From positions 20,166 to 84,165 of the IMG/VR virus record IMGVR_UViG_3300027896_000023: 64,000 nt of DNA. One strand, 5' to 3'. The position numbers and the translations under genes were made by a program. Below are positions 37,227-47,700 of the stretch, piece by piece. Position 1 is the stretch's first letter. Every line of letters starts with the position of its first letter. The stretch comes from a virus. The notes beneath the pieces were generated by a model. That model did not search any database. It saw only the letters and a list, made by a program, of their open reading frames with translations, and was not told the DNA's origin.

Positions 37227-40200
37227 CGCCTCTTAGTATGAAGCTTAGCCTTTACAAGTCTCTCCGTATGTGTCCGTTTGTATTTAACTATTCTCCTGAT
37301 GTGAAAACTGCAAGGCATGTTACTCCAAGGTGGGCTAAGTTTAAAGATGTTAGATAGATCTGCGGACCCGACGTTTCGAACAGTAAATTCTTCCAGGAGA
37401 TCTTCAGCTGCAGATTTACGGATAGTGAAGCTACTGTGGACTTCAGCCTGGTTACTGTTTTGGATTGTTAGGCTGGATTGCAAGTTGCGTTGACCAATGT
37501 TTCGTACAATGAATTCTTCTTCCAGGTCAACTGCACTGTGGTATCTTGGCAGGAAACTACCGCTGAGGTCTCGGCTGGCTGGATGCCGCACAATAAACTT
37601 GCATGATTCGTTCTTGCTGGAAGCTTTCTGTATAGTAAAGCTCGAGGAGGCGTCTTTGGTTTTTTGAGTTCTGACTGCGAAGCTACAGCTGAAGTTCACG
37701 CTTGCGGATCTGCGGATCGTAAAGTTAGCTGACCTGTCTTTGCTGCTGGATTTCCGTAGAGTTATGGATGATGATAAGTTTTTGATGCCTTTGTTCTGTA
37801 CTGTTATGTTGCTGGAACAATCTTTGCTGCTGCTGCAGCGTATGGTGAAACTAGAGGACAAGTCTTTGGTTGATGTTTTGCGTATTGTGTAGCTGCAAGA
37901 TAGCTGTTTTGTAGCTACTTTACGGATGGTGCAGCTCGAGGAGAGATCCTTACTAACGGCTTTTCTACAGGTGAAGCTTGATGAAAGGTCTAAGCTTGCG
38001 GATCTGCGGATTGTGAAACTTACTGAGTGATCTTTGCTGGTTGATTTTCTAATTGTCCAGGATGATGAAAGCTTCTTGCTGCTGTTGTTCTTGACTGTAA
38101 CTGATGTGTGTACGCCGTCTGCGTATGATGTTCCGCCTAACGTGAAGTTACAGCTTAAGTCTATGCTGATGATGCGTAGGTTGAAGCTGCTTGATAGATT
38201 CTTAGTAGCCGGTGTTCGTATGGTGAAGCTACTGTGGAGATCTTTGCTGGTGGCTTTACGTAATGTTACGTTTGACGATAAGTCTTTAGCGGTAGATTTT
38301 CTAATTGTGAAACTGCTGGAGAGATCTTGGAGACTTGTTCTTCTGAGAGTAACGCTTGTACTGACATCAGTGTATGTGGATTTACGTAAAGTCCACGACG
38401 ATGATAGGTCTCGGTTGGATGGTTGGCGAACTGTGAAGCTTGAAGATATGTCCTGGCCAACTGCTTCTCTGACGTCGAATGAAGCGCTTAAGTTTCTGCT
38501 TGCTGAACGCTGAATTGTGAAGGAACAGCTTGCATTTGCAAGTGATTGTTTTCTGCAGGTGAAACTTGAGATAAGGTTAATGCCGGCTGGGATGGCAACT
38601 TCGAAGCTTGACTGCAGGTCTCGTGATCCGTGATTACGGATTGTAACTGAGGTGTGTTCATCTTGGCTACTGGTTTTGCGGATAGAAAAGCTGGAGTGCA
38701 ATTGGGCGATGGTTGATTTTCTACAGGTGAAGCTACAGCTTAGTTCTCGGCTGGAGTTGTTGCGGACTGTAACTGATGCAGACAGATCAGCGGTTGAGAA
38801 TTTGCGGATAGTAAATGAAGAAGAAATATCACAGGTAGAGGATTTTTCGATAGCGAATGATGAGGAAAGGTCTTCGTATATTCCGACTTTTTCAATGGTG
38901 AATGATGAGAACACATCGACGTAGCTGGTTTTTCTTATAGTGCAGTTGGAGGAAAAATCTTGGCTGCTTGATTTGAGAAGGGTAACACTGGAGGAGAGAT
39001 CAATTGAAGATGCCTTACGTATAGTAAACGAAGATGATAATTCCCAGGAGGAGAACCAGTAAACTCCGAACGAGCTACCAAGGTTTGTGCTTGAGGTCTT
39101 TCTACATATAAAGGATGATGGCATGTTCATGCTGTTCGGGCTGGTAACGAACATGCTGGATGAGAGGGCTTTGGATCCACGGTTACGGATAGTGACTGAT
39201 GATGAGAGATAGATTGCTGCAGATTTACGGAGAGTAACACTTGCACTGATGTCCGCATATACTGATTTACGTATAGTAACTGAAGATGATAGATTAGCAG
39301 ACGTAGCTTTTCTTACGGTGAAAGATGATGAGACCGCTTTCGCTGAGGATTTACGCAGAGTTACTGAACTGGAACAATCTATACCGGCTATTTTGCGAAG
39401 AGTAAATGATGATGAAACGTCAGCTGTCTTCTCTTTCTCCAGGGTAAAGCTTGATGAAAGATCTACAGTCGCGGATTTTCTTAAAGTAACCGAGACACTA
39501 AGCTGTTTAGAGGATACTTTCCGTATTGTGAAGCTACCAGATAAATCGGTTGATGCTGGTTTTCTACAGGTGAAGCTACCAGATAAGTCTCGGCTGGCTG
39601 ATCGACGAATTACAAACGAAGAAGTCAGATTTTGAGATGATGATTTCTCTATAGTGAATGATGAGGACAGATCTAATAGGCTTGATTTTCTTACAGTAAA
39701 GCTGGATGATAGGTTTTTGCTGTTTACTTTACGAATTGTGAAACTGGAAGACAGAACAGTAGTTGATTTGTTGCGTATGGTGACGCTGCTTTGTTGGTCG
39801 CAGCTGGTTGCTTTTCGCAGTGTGATGCTGCCGCTGAGGTCTATAGTTGACGTTTTTCGAATTGTGCATGAAGCAGATAATCTAACGTAAGCAGATTTCC
39901 TGATGGTGAAAGACGAGGATACGTCTACAGCTGCAGCTTTCAGTATTGTGAAGATCGAAGAAAGATCAGCGATAGTTGATTTTCTAATTGTCCAGGAAGA
40001 CGACAAGTCTACACTGGCAGCCTTGCGAATCGTGAAGCTTGATGAAAGATTCACACTGCTGCTTTTTCTAATGGTGAATGATGTAGAGAGGTCTTTGAGA
40101 CTGGTTTTGCGGATGGAAAAGCTTGAGGATAAGTCGCTGATTGATTTGTTCCGTATAATTGTGCTACACGATAAGTTACTAACACTGACGTTACGAATGG

Positions 40201-41821
40201 TTACACTACAAGAGAGGTCTTTAGATGTTGATTTCCTAATAGTAAATGATGAAGAAAGCGGTGTTGAGGATGATCGTCTGATTGTGGAGCTGGATGAAAG
40301 ATCTTTGCTGTTGACCTTACGAATTGAGAAAGATGATGGCAACTCGATGGAAGATGTTTTTCTGCAGGTGAAGGAAATAGAGAGGTTGATGCTGCTGCTG
40401 TTCTGTATGGTTGTGCTTGATGACAGATCGTGTGTAGAGGATTTGCGAACTGTAAAGCTGCAGGATAAATTCTGGCTGCTGGATCGACGGATAGTGAATG
40501 ATGATGAAAGGTTCTGTGGTGATCCAACTTTGCGGATAGTGAATGAGACTGACAGGTCTTTGGTAGTTGATTTTCTAATTGTGAAACTGGAACTAAGGTC
40601 TTTTGTACCCTTATTGCGGACTATAACTGATCCAGAGAGATCTCTGGGAGTTCCCGTTCGGCGGATCGTGAAACTAGACGACGCATCTTTTGGCGTTCCA
40701 ACTTTTCTGATTGTGAAACTGGAGGAGAGTGCTTTTGTGCCCTTTTTCTCGACAGTGACGCTGCTTGACAGGTCTTTAGCTACAACCGCTTGCAGTTGAT
40801 ACCAGGTGAAGTTACTGATTTGACTAAGGTTAGTTGAGGAACCATAGCTGAAACGCATACGAGTAGCCGTAGAGTTCACGTTGAAAGCATATCGATAGTT
40901 GAATGTCCACGTGTCTGTTCCGATAGATTTAGCGTTGGTAAATGCAGCAGTGATCCATGCAGCGTTGACGAAGGTTGCTGCAGCATTCACTTTTACGTTA
41001 GTGATGATGGCGTCGTTTAGGTTTAAGGTAGTTGTTCCAGCAGGCGTCCACGTTGCTGTATAATACGCGATCGCAGCGTTAGCGGCAATGCCGGAAGCGC
41101 CAACGTTTGTGCCTATCTGAGTGTTCGCGCCAACTCCACCTGTGTTGCTTCGTACAAAAATGTTAACGCAGATGTTTCCTGTGTTGGTGCCTGATGCGGC
41201 GTTAGCGTTCATGTAGCAGACCGTTGTTGCAGGAGATGTGGTTGAAAGGTTCGGGAGAGTTAAACCGTGAGTTACTACAGTGGTGCCGTTGTTTGAGAAG
41301 TACCGGGTTTCAACTGGATCATGTATATCGAAGCCAAAGTCAGATGTTGCTTTCACGTCATATTCACGTGTGTCCTCTGGGTCCACAAGCAATGAACGCA
41401 TGATCTCGTCGAATTCAACGTCGTCGTTCACCATGGATTTCTGAATCATTTTCTTGTGGAGAATTGGGTGTTCCTGGAAGAGACTTTCCCATTTCCAGTC
41501 ATCATCCATAAACTCTTGGACACCAGCTGAATCAATTATGATTGGTTCGTCTGAGTCTACTCGAACAATGCAGAATTCGTATGGGCTTGGACCGTATTGA
41601 TCTCGGTTTTTGTCTAGTTCGTAAACTATGCTGAATGACGCATTATATTTTGGTACACCTGTAGCTTTGTCCCATTCTTCGTTTACACGTGCGATTGATG
41701 GGCGGTAGGGTTCTTCGTAGCCGTTGCCAACTACAGCGCATTTTATCCATTGAGAGTATTTTCTGTCGACTGCTTGGCGCCATGGAATAATCAGTGATGA
41801 AGTTAACAGTAAATCAGACAT
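37223..41821 (-). CDS. Giant repeat protein 1 (1532 aa), probable fibre
   Basis: Residues 1-200 are a unique head (WRQAVDRKYSQWIKCAVVGN; DPVETRYF), followed by a Thr/Ala/Asn-rich beta domain to about 340. The remaining 1100 residues are a 14-residue repeat, consensus DLSSSFTIRKSSSK, in about 75 copies with occasional 13-16 residue spacing. Each unit looks like one beta strand plus a polar turn, similar in period to trimeric beta-spiral fibre shafts (about 15 residues). Synonymous codons vary from unit to unit. In several units FTIRK becomes FTCRK exactly where the DNA matches the dispersed word. C-terminal residues are basic. Likely a long receptor-binding or tail fibre. Confidence 0.75.
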   Translation of the reverse strand: MSDLLLTSSLIIPWRQAVDRKYSQWIKCAVVGNGYEEPYRPSIARVNEEWDKATGVPKYNASFSIVYELDKNRDQYGPSPYEFCIVRVDSDEPIIIDSAGVQEFMDDDWKWESLFQEHPILHKKMIQKSMVNDDVEFDEIMRSLLVDPEDTREYDVKATSDFGFDIHDPVETRYFSNNGTTVVTHGLTLPNLSTTSPATTVCYMNANAASGTNTGNICVNIFVRSNTGGVGANTQIGTNVGASGIAANAAIAYYTATWTPAGTTTLNLNDAIITNVKVNAAATFVNAAWITAAFTNAKSIGTDTWTFNYRYAFNVNSTATRMRFSYGSSTNLSQISNFTWYQLQAVVAKDLSSSVTVEKKGTKALSSSFTIRKVGTPKDASSSFTIRRTGTPRDLSGSVIVRNKGTKDLSSSFTIRKSTTKDLSVSFTIRKVGSPQNLSSSFTIRRSSSQNLSCSFTVRKSSTHDLSSSTTIQNSSSINLSISFTCRKTSSIELPSSFSIRKVNSKDLSSSSTIRRSSSTPLSSSFTIRKSTSKDLSCSVTIRNVSVSNLSCSTIIRNKSISDLSSSFSIRKTSLKDLSTSFTIRKSSSVNLSSSFTIRKAASVDLSSSWTIRKSTIADLSSIFTILKAAAVDVSSSFTIRKSAYVRLSASCTIRKTSTIDLSGSITLRKATSCDQQSSVTIRNKSTTVLSSSFTIRKVNSKNLSSSFTVRKSSLLDLSSSFTIEKSSSQNLTSSFVIRRSASRDLSGSFTCRKPASTDLSGSFTIRKVSSKQLSVSVTLRKSATVDLSSSFTLEKEKTADVSSSFTLRKIAGIDCSSSVTLRKSSAKAVSSSFTVRKATSANLSSSVTIRKSVYADISASVTLRKSAAIYLSSSVTIRNRGSKALSSSMFVTSPNSMNMPSSFICRKTSSTNLGSSFGVYWFSSWELSSSFTIRKASSIDLSSSVTLLKSSSQDFSSNCTIRKTSYVDVFSSFTIEKVGIYEDLSSSFAIEKSSTCDISSSFTIRKFSTADLSASVTVRNNSSRELSCSFTCRKSTIAQLHSSFSIRKTSSQDEHTSVTIRNHGSRDLQSSFEVAIPAGINLISSFTCRKQSLANASCSFTIQRSASRNLSASFDVREAVGQDISSSFTVRQPSNRDLSSSWTLRKSTYTDVSTSVTLRRTSLQDLSSSFTIRKSTAKDLSSNVTLRKATSKDLHSSFTIRTPATKNLSSSFNLRIISIDLSCNFTLGGTSYADGVHTSVTVKNNSSKKLSSSWTIRKSTSKDHSVSFTIRRSASLDLSSSFTCRKAVSKDLSSSCTIRKVATKQLSCSYTIRKTSTKDLSSSFTIRCSSSKDCSSNITVQNKGIKNLSSSITLRKSSSKDRSANFTIRRSASVNFSCSFAVRTQKTKDASSSFTIQKASSKNESCKFIVRHPASRDLSGSFLPRYHSAVDLEEEFIVRNIGQRNLQSSLTIQNSNQAEVHSSFTIRKSAAEDLLEEFTVRNVGSADLSNIFKLSPPWSNMPCSFHIRRIVKYKRTHTERLVKAKLHTKRR

Positions 41822-42518
41822 TTTTTGGCACCTGCAAATTCAAGACTTTACCGCCGAAGTTTCTCAGGTGCTTACATTTTACTCGCCTGTCAACCCACAG
41901 CATATAATTTCGGCGCAACGCGTTGTAACAGAAGCCGTGGTCTTCACTTAGGGCAAAGGGGGTGCCGTCAGGCATAGGGATATTCCAAATTTTAAAGGAT
42001 ACTTTTTTGTCATTCATCACCTGTTTTGTTAAGAACATGCAAGCTGTGTTTACAGCGTGCACTGAAAACAACTGTTCAGTCGGTAGCACATTGCTGAAGT
42101 CGTAGTATGGTTTAAAGTAGCCAAAGCCCAGGCGAATATTCATTTTATTGTCTGGAACTAACACGATACCGCCAACGATGTCCACTTCATCTTCCAAGAA
42201 GTTGTTTATGGTTTCAGGCGGTGGGCACACGTCGCTGTCTAGGAACCAGGCGTAATCATAGTTTCGTCCGTACTCCATGAGAAGATCGCGGATTTTACCT
42301 ATTTCGAAAAAACGGTTCTGTGTTGGCGTTGTGAAGTCTATGTCGACTGCTATTATCTGGTGTTTCAACTTGAAGTTCTGCATAACGTAGCTGCGTTTAG
42401 GAGATTTCGTGGGGATTGCAAAGAAGAACTTCAGCTTATCTTTTGGGTAATTGAGATGATACCAGCTGGCCCAGACGCTTTTAAGTGTACGTTCTGGATG
42501 TTCATGCATTGGAACCAT
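41814..42518 (-). CDS. Glycosyltransferase, GT-A fold, 234 aa
   Basis: Begins with HPERTLKSVWASWYHLNYPK and KLKFFFAIPTKS, then YDYAWFLDSDVCPPPETINN with the DSD of a metal-binding DXD motif, VDIVGGIVLVPDN, and SEDHGFCYNALRRNYMLWVD near the end (acceptor/catalytic acid segment). The layout is that of Anp1/GT2-like enzymes. It sits between two structural genes, so it may glycosylate virion or host surface. Ends LNLQVPKNV on a word relative. Confidence 0.7.
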   Translation of the reverse strand: MVPMHEHPERTLKSVWASWYHLNYPKDKLKFFFAIPTKSPKRSYVMQNFKLKHQIIAVDIDFTTPTQNRFFEIGKIRDLLMEYGRNYDYAWFLDSDVCPPPETINNFLEDEVDIVGGIVLVPDNKMNIRLGFGYFKPYYDFSNVLPTEQLFSVHAVNTACMFLTKQVMNDKKVSFKIWNIPMPDGTPFALSEDHGFCYNALRRNYMLWVDRRVKCKHLRNFGGKVLNLQVPKNV

Positions 42519-42541
42519 AACAGCTATGTTGGGTGTGTCTG

Positions 42542-44761
42542 TCAGTTTCGGTAGACCTCCGCTTTCACTGTGTATGCGCCTAGTTCTACGTTGTCATCTG
42601 GGTTCCAATCGTAAGCAGCATGGTAAGTTCCGGTTGAATCCTTCGTAACGATACCTATGTATGGACCATAGAGTACGCTGCTTGGGCTTACAGCGAATAA
42701 TCTGCAGGTGTAGCCGGAGGCATCGAGGTCGTTTGGATCTGTGAAGTCGCATCGCAAAGTCGACGTAGCTGATCCTGAACGCTGCACAGAAGAAGGACTA
42801 TTAGAAACAGAAGTAATTGTGAAAGCAACGATAGCTTTTAAAGTTATAATACAGCCTGAACCAAACATCCAACTGGCGGTTGATGAAGTAACATGTGTTT
42901 CAGCGGTACCAACACTTGAAACAATCTTTGTTAACAAACCTTGTATCTGGTATCCTTGTCCACTAGATGTGAATTGGATTACTGGACTATTTGTTAAAAT
43001 GAAACCATTCGTTGGGTTAGACAAAGTGCAGGATGTTGGAGTGAGGCAACCAGCTACACCTATCCATAATTCATTAGGCACAGTTGTGGTAGCTGTAGTT
43101 CCAGTATTCACTGGATTAGCTTCAGCGTCGGCTGTGGCAATTTTATCAACATAATTAATAGAGGCAATACCTGAATATTCAACAACTCCAAGTATCGCAA
43201 CAACGTTTCCATTATTTACCCAAGCAACAGAAGCTGTTACAGTTTTACTTGGGGTAGAGATAACTTTGCCAACCCAGATTTCTGATGTTCCAGTTGTGAA
43301 TTCGCCGCCTGACTCTGCCTTAGTCCATGAAACACCAGATTGAGTTATGTTGTCTATTTTTCCATTGTCTGTGTTACCGCCAGATAAAGAAAAAGTGGCA
43401 ATCAAAGTGTTGCCGACTACAGGTGTAGCGTTTAAAGTGACAGGCAGATCGAATGCCATGTCATCAGCATTTCCTTCAGCTGTAGCAAAAACTGGCCCTT
43501 GCACAGGCAAAATACCTGTTGGCAGATCAATGTCTACATCAGATAAAACAGCACCGTCGACATACAGGTCTGCTGCGTATGCGTTGTCAGCACTGAAATC
43601 AATCAAAGAATATTCAATGGATCCTGTTGCAGTGTTATCGAAGTCTTTACTCATAACGGATAATCCATCTATCCATGCTTCTACATGTCCTTCAACCGCT
43701 ACAGTGCAGCGAACTTTGATTATGTACCAACGATTAATGTCGATGCTTGACGGAGTATAGGTGATAACATGTTCAGCGTCATATCCCAGATACCAACTTA
43801 ATATGCCACCGTCGTTGCGTATGCCAATAGCTGCCAGCGACCAGTAACTTGAATTAGCGAGATATGGTCCACAAGTAATACTATGACCAGATGCTGGTAA
43901 AGCAGTTAAGCGAATAGCCGCCATCATGTAACGTGAATTAGCTGAACTTATGCTATGAACAAGAGTTGCACTTGGAGATACTACGGCTGGCAAAGATAAC
44001 TTAGCTGCGTAAGAACCTTGATGAACCAGAGACCCCTGAACAACCCATGTTCCATTATTGCCGCTAACTGAATCCCAGGCGTTAAAGTTTCCTTCAAGCA
44101 ACCCGATGTATGATGAATCAATAACGAAGTCATCGTATATTACTTCACCAAAATATGTAGAAGCTTCGTTGTACCAGACGCCAGCAAAAAGACATTGAAC
44201 AAAATAATTATCGTTGTATATGCTTGTGTTGCTTGCTTCCAGGTTACCGTCAATCCAGAGTTCAGCGACGCCATTGCCATGACCAAGTTTGCTATGTAAC
44301 TCAATAGTGTAGACTTGACCTGGCACAGCAGTGATAGCCGTTGTAATAGTGTGAGTGCCGCCGTCGTTGTCTTGCCACTCTAAATAAAACTTGTTGTTAA
44401 CTCCATCAAGCATTAAAGTGGCTAAATCAATAATCATGTCTTGGTATTCGATGCCAGCAAGATAGGTGCCGTTTACTCCAGTGATTGACCCTATTTTGAT
44501 TTTGCATCGCATGTAGGCTTCGCTGCGGTCACTAACGAATTTATTAACATAGTAATGTTGATCGTAGCCACCTGGATTTAACACCTTTAGACTTCTTGTA
44601 CCTGTGATTGGGCTGTCTGTGGTGATTGATACGCTTCCAACTACATGGGTGTATGACGTTAAGAGGTTGTCTTCGAAGTCATGTTTGAACACTGGATTCT
44701 GTTTCTCTATACCTTCGAAGCCATCTTGGAAAAGAACGGTCATTGATTTTCCTCCAGCCAC
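42542..44761 (-). CDS. LamG-like structural protein, 739 aa
   Basis: Residues about 20-200 and 205-390 are two concanavalin-type jelly rolls (FKHDFEDNLLTSYTHVVGSV, YLAGIEYQDMIIDLATLM, AELWIDGNLEAS; then VEAWIDGLSVMSKDF). Residues about 420-610 are a beta domain (GNTLIATFSLSGGNTDNG, GVSWTKAESGG, NELWIGVAG) also found at the N-terminus of the 2729-aa protein. The C-terminal 95 residues are Ig-like. A glycan-binding adhesin or tail protein. Confidence 0.7.
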   Translation of the reverse strand: MAGGKSMTVLFQDGFEGIEKQNPVFKHDFEDNLLTSYTHVVGSVSITTDSPITGTRSLKVLNPGGYDQHYYVNKFVSDRSEAYMRCKIKIGSITGVNGTYLAGIEYQDMIIDLATLMLDGVNNKFYLEWQDNDGGTHTITTAITAVPGQVYTIELHSKLGHGNGVAELWIDGNLEASNTSIYNDNYFVQCLFAGVWYNEASTYFGEVIYDDFVIDSSYIGLLEGNFNAWDSVSGNNGTWVVQGSLVHQGSYAAKLSLPAVVSPSATLVHSISSANSRYMMAAIRLTALPASGHSITCGPYLANSSYWSLAAIGIRNDGGILSWYLGYDAEHVITYTPSSIDINRWYIIKVRCTVAVEGHVEAWIDGLSVMSKDFDNTATGSIEYSLIDFSADNAYAADLYVDGAVLSDVDIDLPTGILPVQGPVFATAEGNADDMAFDLPVTLNATPVVGNTLIATFSLSGGNTDNGKIDNITQSGVSWTKAESGGEFTTGTSEIWVGKVISTPSKTVTASVAWVNNGNVVAILGVVEYSGIASINYVDKIATADAEANPVNTGTTATTTVPNELWIGVAGCLTPTSCTLSNPTNGFILTNSPVIQFTSSGQGYQIQGLLTKIVSSVGTAETHVTSSTASWMFGSGCIITLKAIVAFTITSVSNSPSSVQRSGSATSTLRCDFTDPNDLDASGYTCRLFAVSPSSVLYGPYIGIVTKDSTGTYHAAYDWNPDDNVELGAYTVKAEVYRN

Positions 44762-47700
44762 GTTGACACTTTAGCCCTGGTTGTAACACAGAAAGAAGTC
44801 CGCACAACCGAGTGAGTTGCCAAATGCACATAGCCGAATTTGCCTGGACCAATGCTGAAGTTGCTGCGGAGGTTATCTGATTTCACAACGCAGACGCTGC
44901 TTGATAAGTTCCTGGCATTTTGACCTCTAACTGTGAAGTTGCTGCGGAGACGTTGGCGGCTGCTACGTCGTATAGTGAAACTGCAAGAGAGATCAACTCT
45001 TGGCCGGTATACAATAAAGCTGCAACTGCAATCTGCTTCCGTGCGTTTCCGAAGAGAAACTGATGAACGCAGGTCTTTCTTGGAGACTTTGCGTATGGTA
45101 ACGTTGCTGGGCAGTGATGGCGCCACGAGGACAAAGAAGCTGCTGGAGAGGTCTACAGCTGTAGGTTTCTTGAGGTTAAAACTGGATCTCAGATCTTTAG
45201 CGATTTGGTGCCGAACTGTGAAACTGCATTTGAAATCTTTCAATCCGGATTTTTTAATGGTGACGTTTGAGTGTAGGTTAGCTGCTGCAGGTCTACGCAC
45301 TGTGAAACTTGATGAGACCTCAGTGCTTGTTGAATGGGTAATTCTGAAGCTGGAACGTAAACTTACGCTTCCGCTTATGCGCAAGGTTAAGCTGGATCTT
45401 AAGTTTGCTTTTGCGATGTAGCCTATTGTGAAGCTACTGCCCAGATCTTTGGCGCTGCGGTTTCTTACAGTGAAGGTACACCTGTAGTTTGCATGCAGCC
45501 GCTGTGGTGTGAAGCTTCCTGAACAATCTCGGCTGCTACGTTTTCTGATCACTAGTTTTGCTGAGACATCTGCTGCACCGATTCTTCTAACGTAGAAGCT
45601 GGATGATAGGCGTCGGCTGCTGACTTTTCGTGTTTGGAAACTGCTGGATAAGTTGCGTTGAGGGGGAACATAGAAGCTACAGCTGAGTGCACGTGTGGAT
45701 CTGCCACGTATGGTGAAGCTGCATTTGGAGTTTTTCACTGCTACACTGCGCACTGTGAAGTTTGATGAGACCGCTGCGGATACCCGGCTTCTGATGCTGA
45801 AGCTGGAGGATACGAAAACTGTTGATTGGTGACCGATTCTGAAGCTAGATCTGCAGGCTGCTGCAGCTTTGTTTCTGACTGTAACGTTTGAGGATAACCG
45901 TTTGTAACTTCTTCTAGTTAAAGTGAAGCTGCTGGAAATAGCTTTGCTTGAGAATTGTCGTACTGTGAAGCTGCATCTGCAGTTGGCTGATAGACGCTTC
46001 GGTGTGACGCTACAGGAGAGGTCTACGCCTGATCGCTTTCTAACGGTGAATTTTCCTGATGCTTCAGCCTGACCAAGTTTTCGTACATACACTGAAGACC
46101 GCAGATCTTTGCTTGTGGATCTGCGATTGGTGAAGCTGCTTGACAGGTCTCGTTGAAGCTTCAAGTAGAAACTGCTGGATAATGCAGCTGATCCTTTGTT
46201 GCGTACCGTTACGCTGCATCTGCAGTTTGTACTTAGCCGTTTTGGAGTGATGCTGCTTGAGAGGTATAGGCTGCCTCGTGATCGAATAGTAAATTTGCAG
46301 GAGACAGATGCTGAACCAAGTTTTCGCACGTACACTGAAGACCGCAGATCTTTAGCAGTTGACTTGCGGAGAGTGAAATTGCTGGATAGGTTACGCTGTG
46401 GCTTCAAATAGAAATTGCTGGAGAGTGCACGTGTGGATCTGCTGCGCACTCGGAAGCTGCTGCGGCAGTCTTTGGATGTTTGATGGCGCAAAGTTATGCT
46501 GCAGGAAGTGTCCTGAGATAATGCTTTTCTGAGAGAGAAGCTGGAAGATAAATCAACTGTGAATGGATTACTTATTCTGAAGCTGGAACGTAGGGTTGTT
46601 GTAGCTTTATTTTGTACAGTGAAGTTTGAGGATAACCGTTTGTAACTTCTTCTAGTTAAAGTGAAGTTACCATGCATATCTTTGGTTGATGCTTGTCTTA
46701 CTGTGAAACTGCAGCGGCAATTAGCTGATATTCGCTGTGGTGAAACACTGCTGGATAACGCCTGGCTGCCACGTTTTTTAATGATAAATTTGCTTGAGAG
46801 ATCACTGAAGCCTAACTTACGCACGTAGAATGATGATCGCAGAGTTTTGCTGTTAGACTTGCGGAGAGTGAAATTGCTGGATAGGTTACGCTGTGGCTTC
46901 AAATAGAAATTGCTGGAGAGTGCACGTGTGGATCTGCTGCGGACAGTAAAGCTGCATTTGGAAGTTCTGCTTGTTGACTGGCGAACCGTAATATTTGCTG
47001 AAGCATCTGCAGCTGTAGCTTTTCTTAAAGTAAACTTGGAAGAAACGTCAGCTGCTGCAGAATGGCCAATTTTGAATTTGCCCCGGTTGTAAGCTGAGGA
47101 TCCGCTGCGAACAGTAAAGGATGAGGAAAGACTGTTTTTGGTTCTACGGGTTAAAGTGACGCTACTGCTAACTTCACTGGTGTTTTTGCTGCGCACTGTG
47201 AAGCTAGATCTACAGTTTGCACTGATGTGTTTAGGCGTGAAACTGCCAGATAAATCTGCAGTGCTGCGGGATCTAACAGTGAAGCGCCCTAAGAGGTCTC
47301 TAGAAAAGGATTGCTTGTTTACGTAGATACTGCTGGATAACCGTTTAGAGGAAGCTTTTCGCACAGTGCAGCTGCTGGAGAGATTGTTTTTGATAACGCT
47401 GAAGCTACTGCTTAAAGCCCGGCTGCCACGGTTACGGATTCTGATGTTGCTTCGGCAATCTTTGGAACGGGAAGTTCTGATAGTTACGGATCCATGGGCG
47501 TTTGCTGTGTTAGGTAGTCTAATTGAAAAGCTGCTTGAAACACCAGATTTTGAACCGGCTTTACGGAGAGTGAATTTGCTACGCAGTTGCCTAAAGCCAG
47601 GTTTCGATATTACAAATTTGCTTGATAAATTGGTCTTTCCAGGTGTGTTGTGAACTGTGAAGCTTTCGCTTAAATCAGCAAAGTTTCTGATGGTGAAGTT

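Noticed and set aside
39903-40799. Rightward frame of 298 codons (and several others between 38 and 50 kb)
   Set aside because: Antisense images of the repetitive fibre genes; the repeated codons simply lack stops on the other strand.
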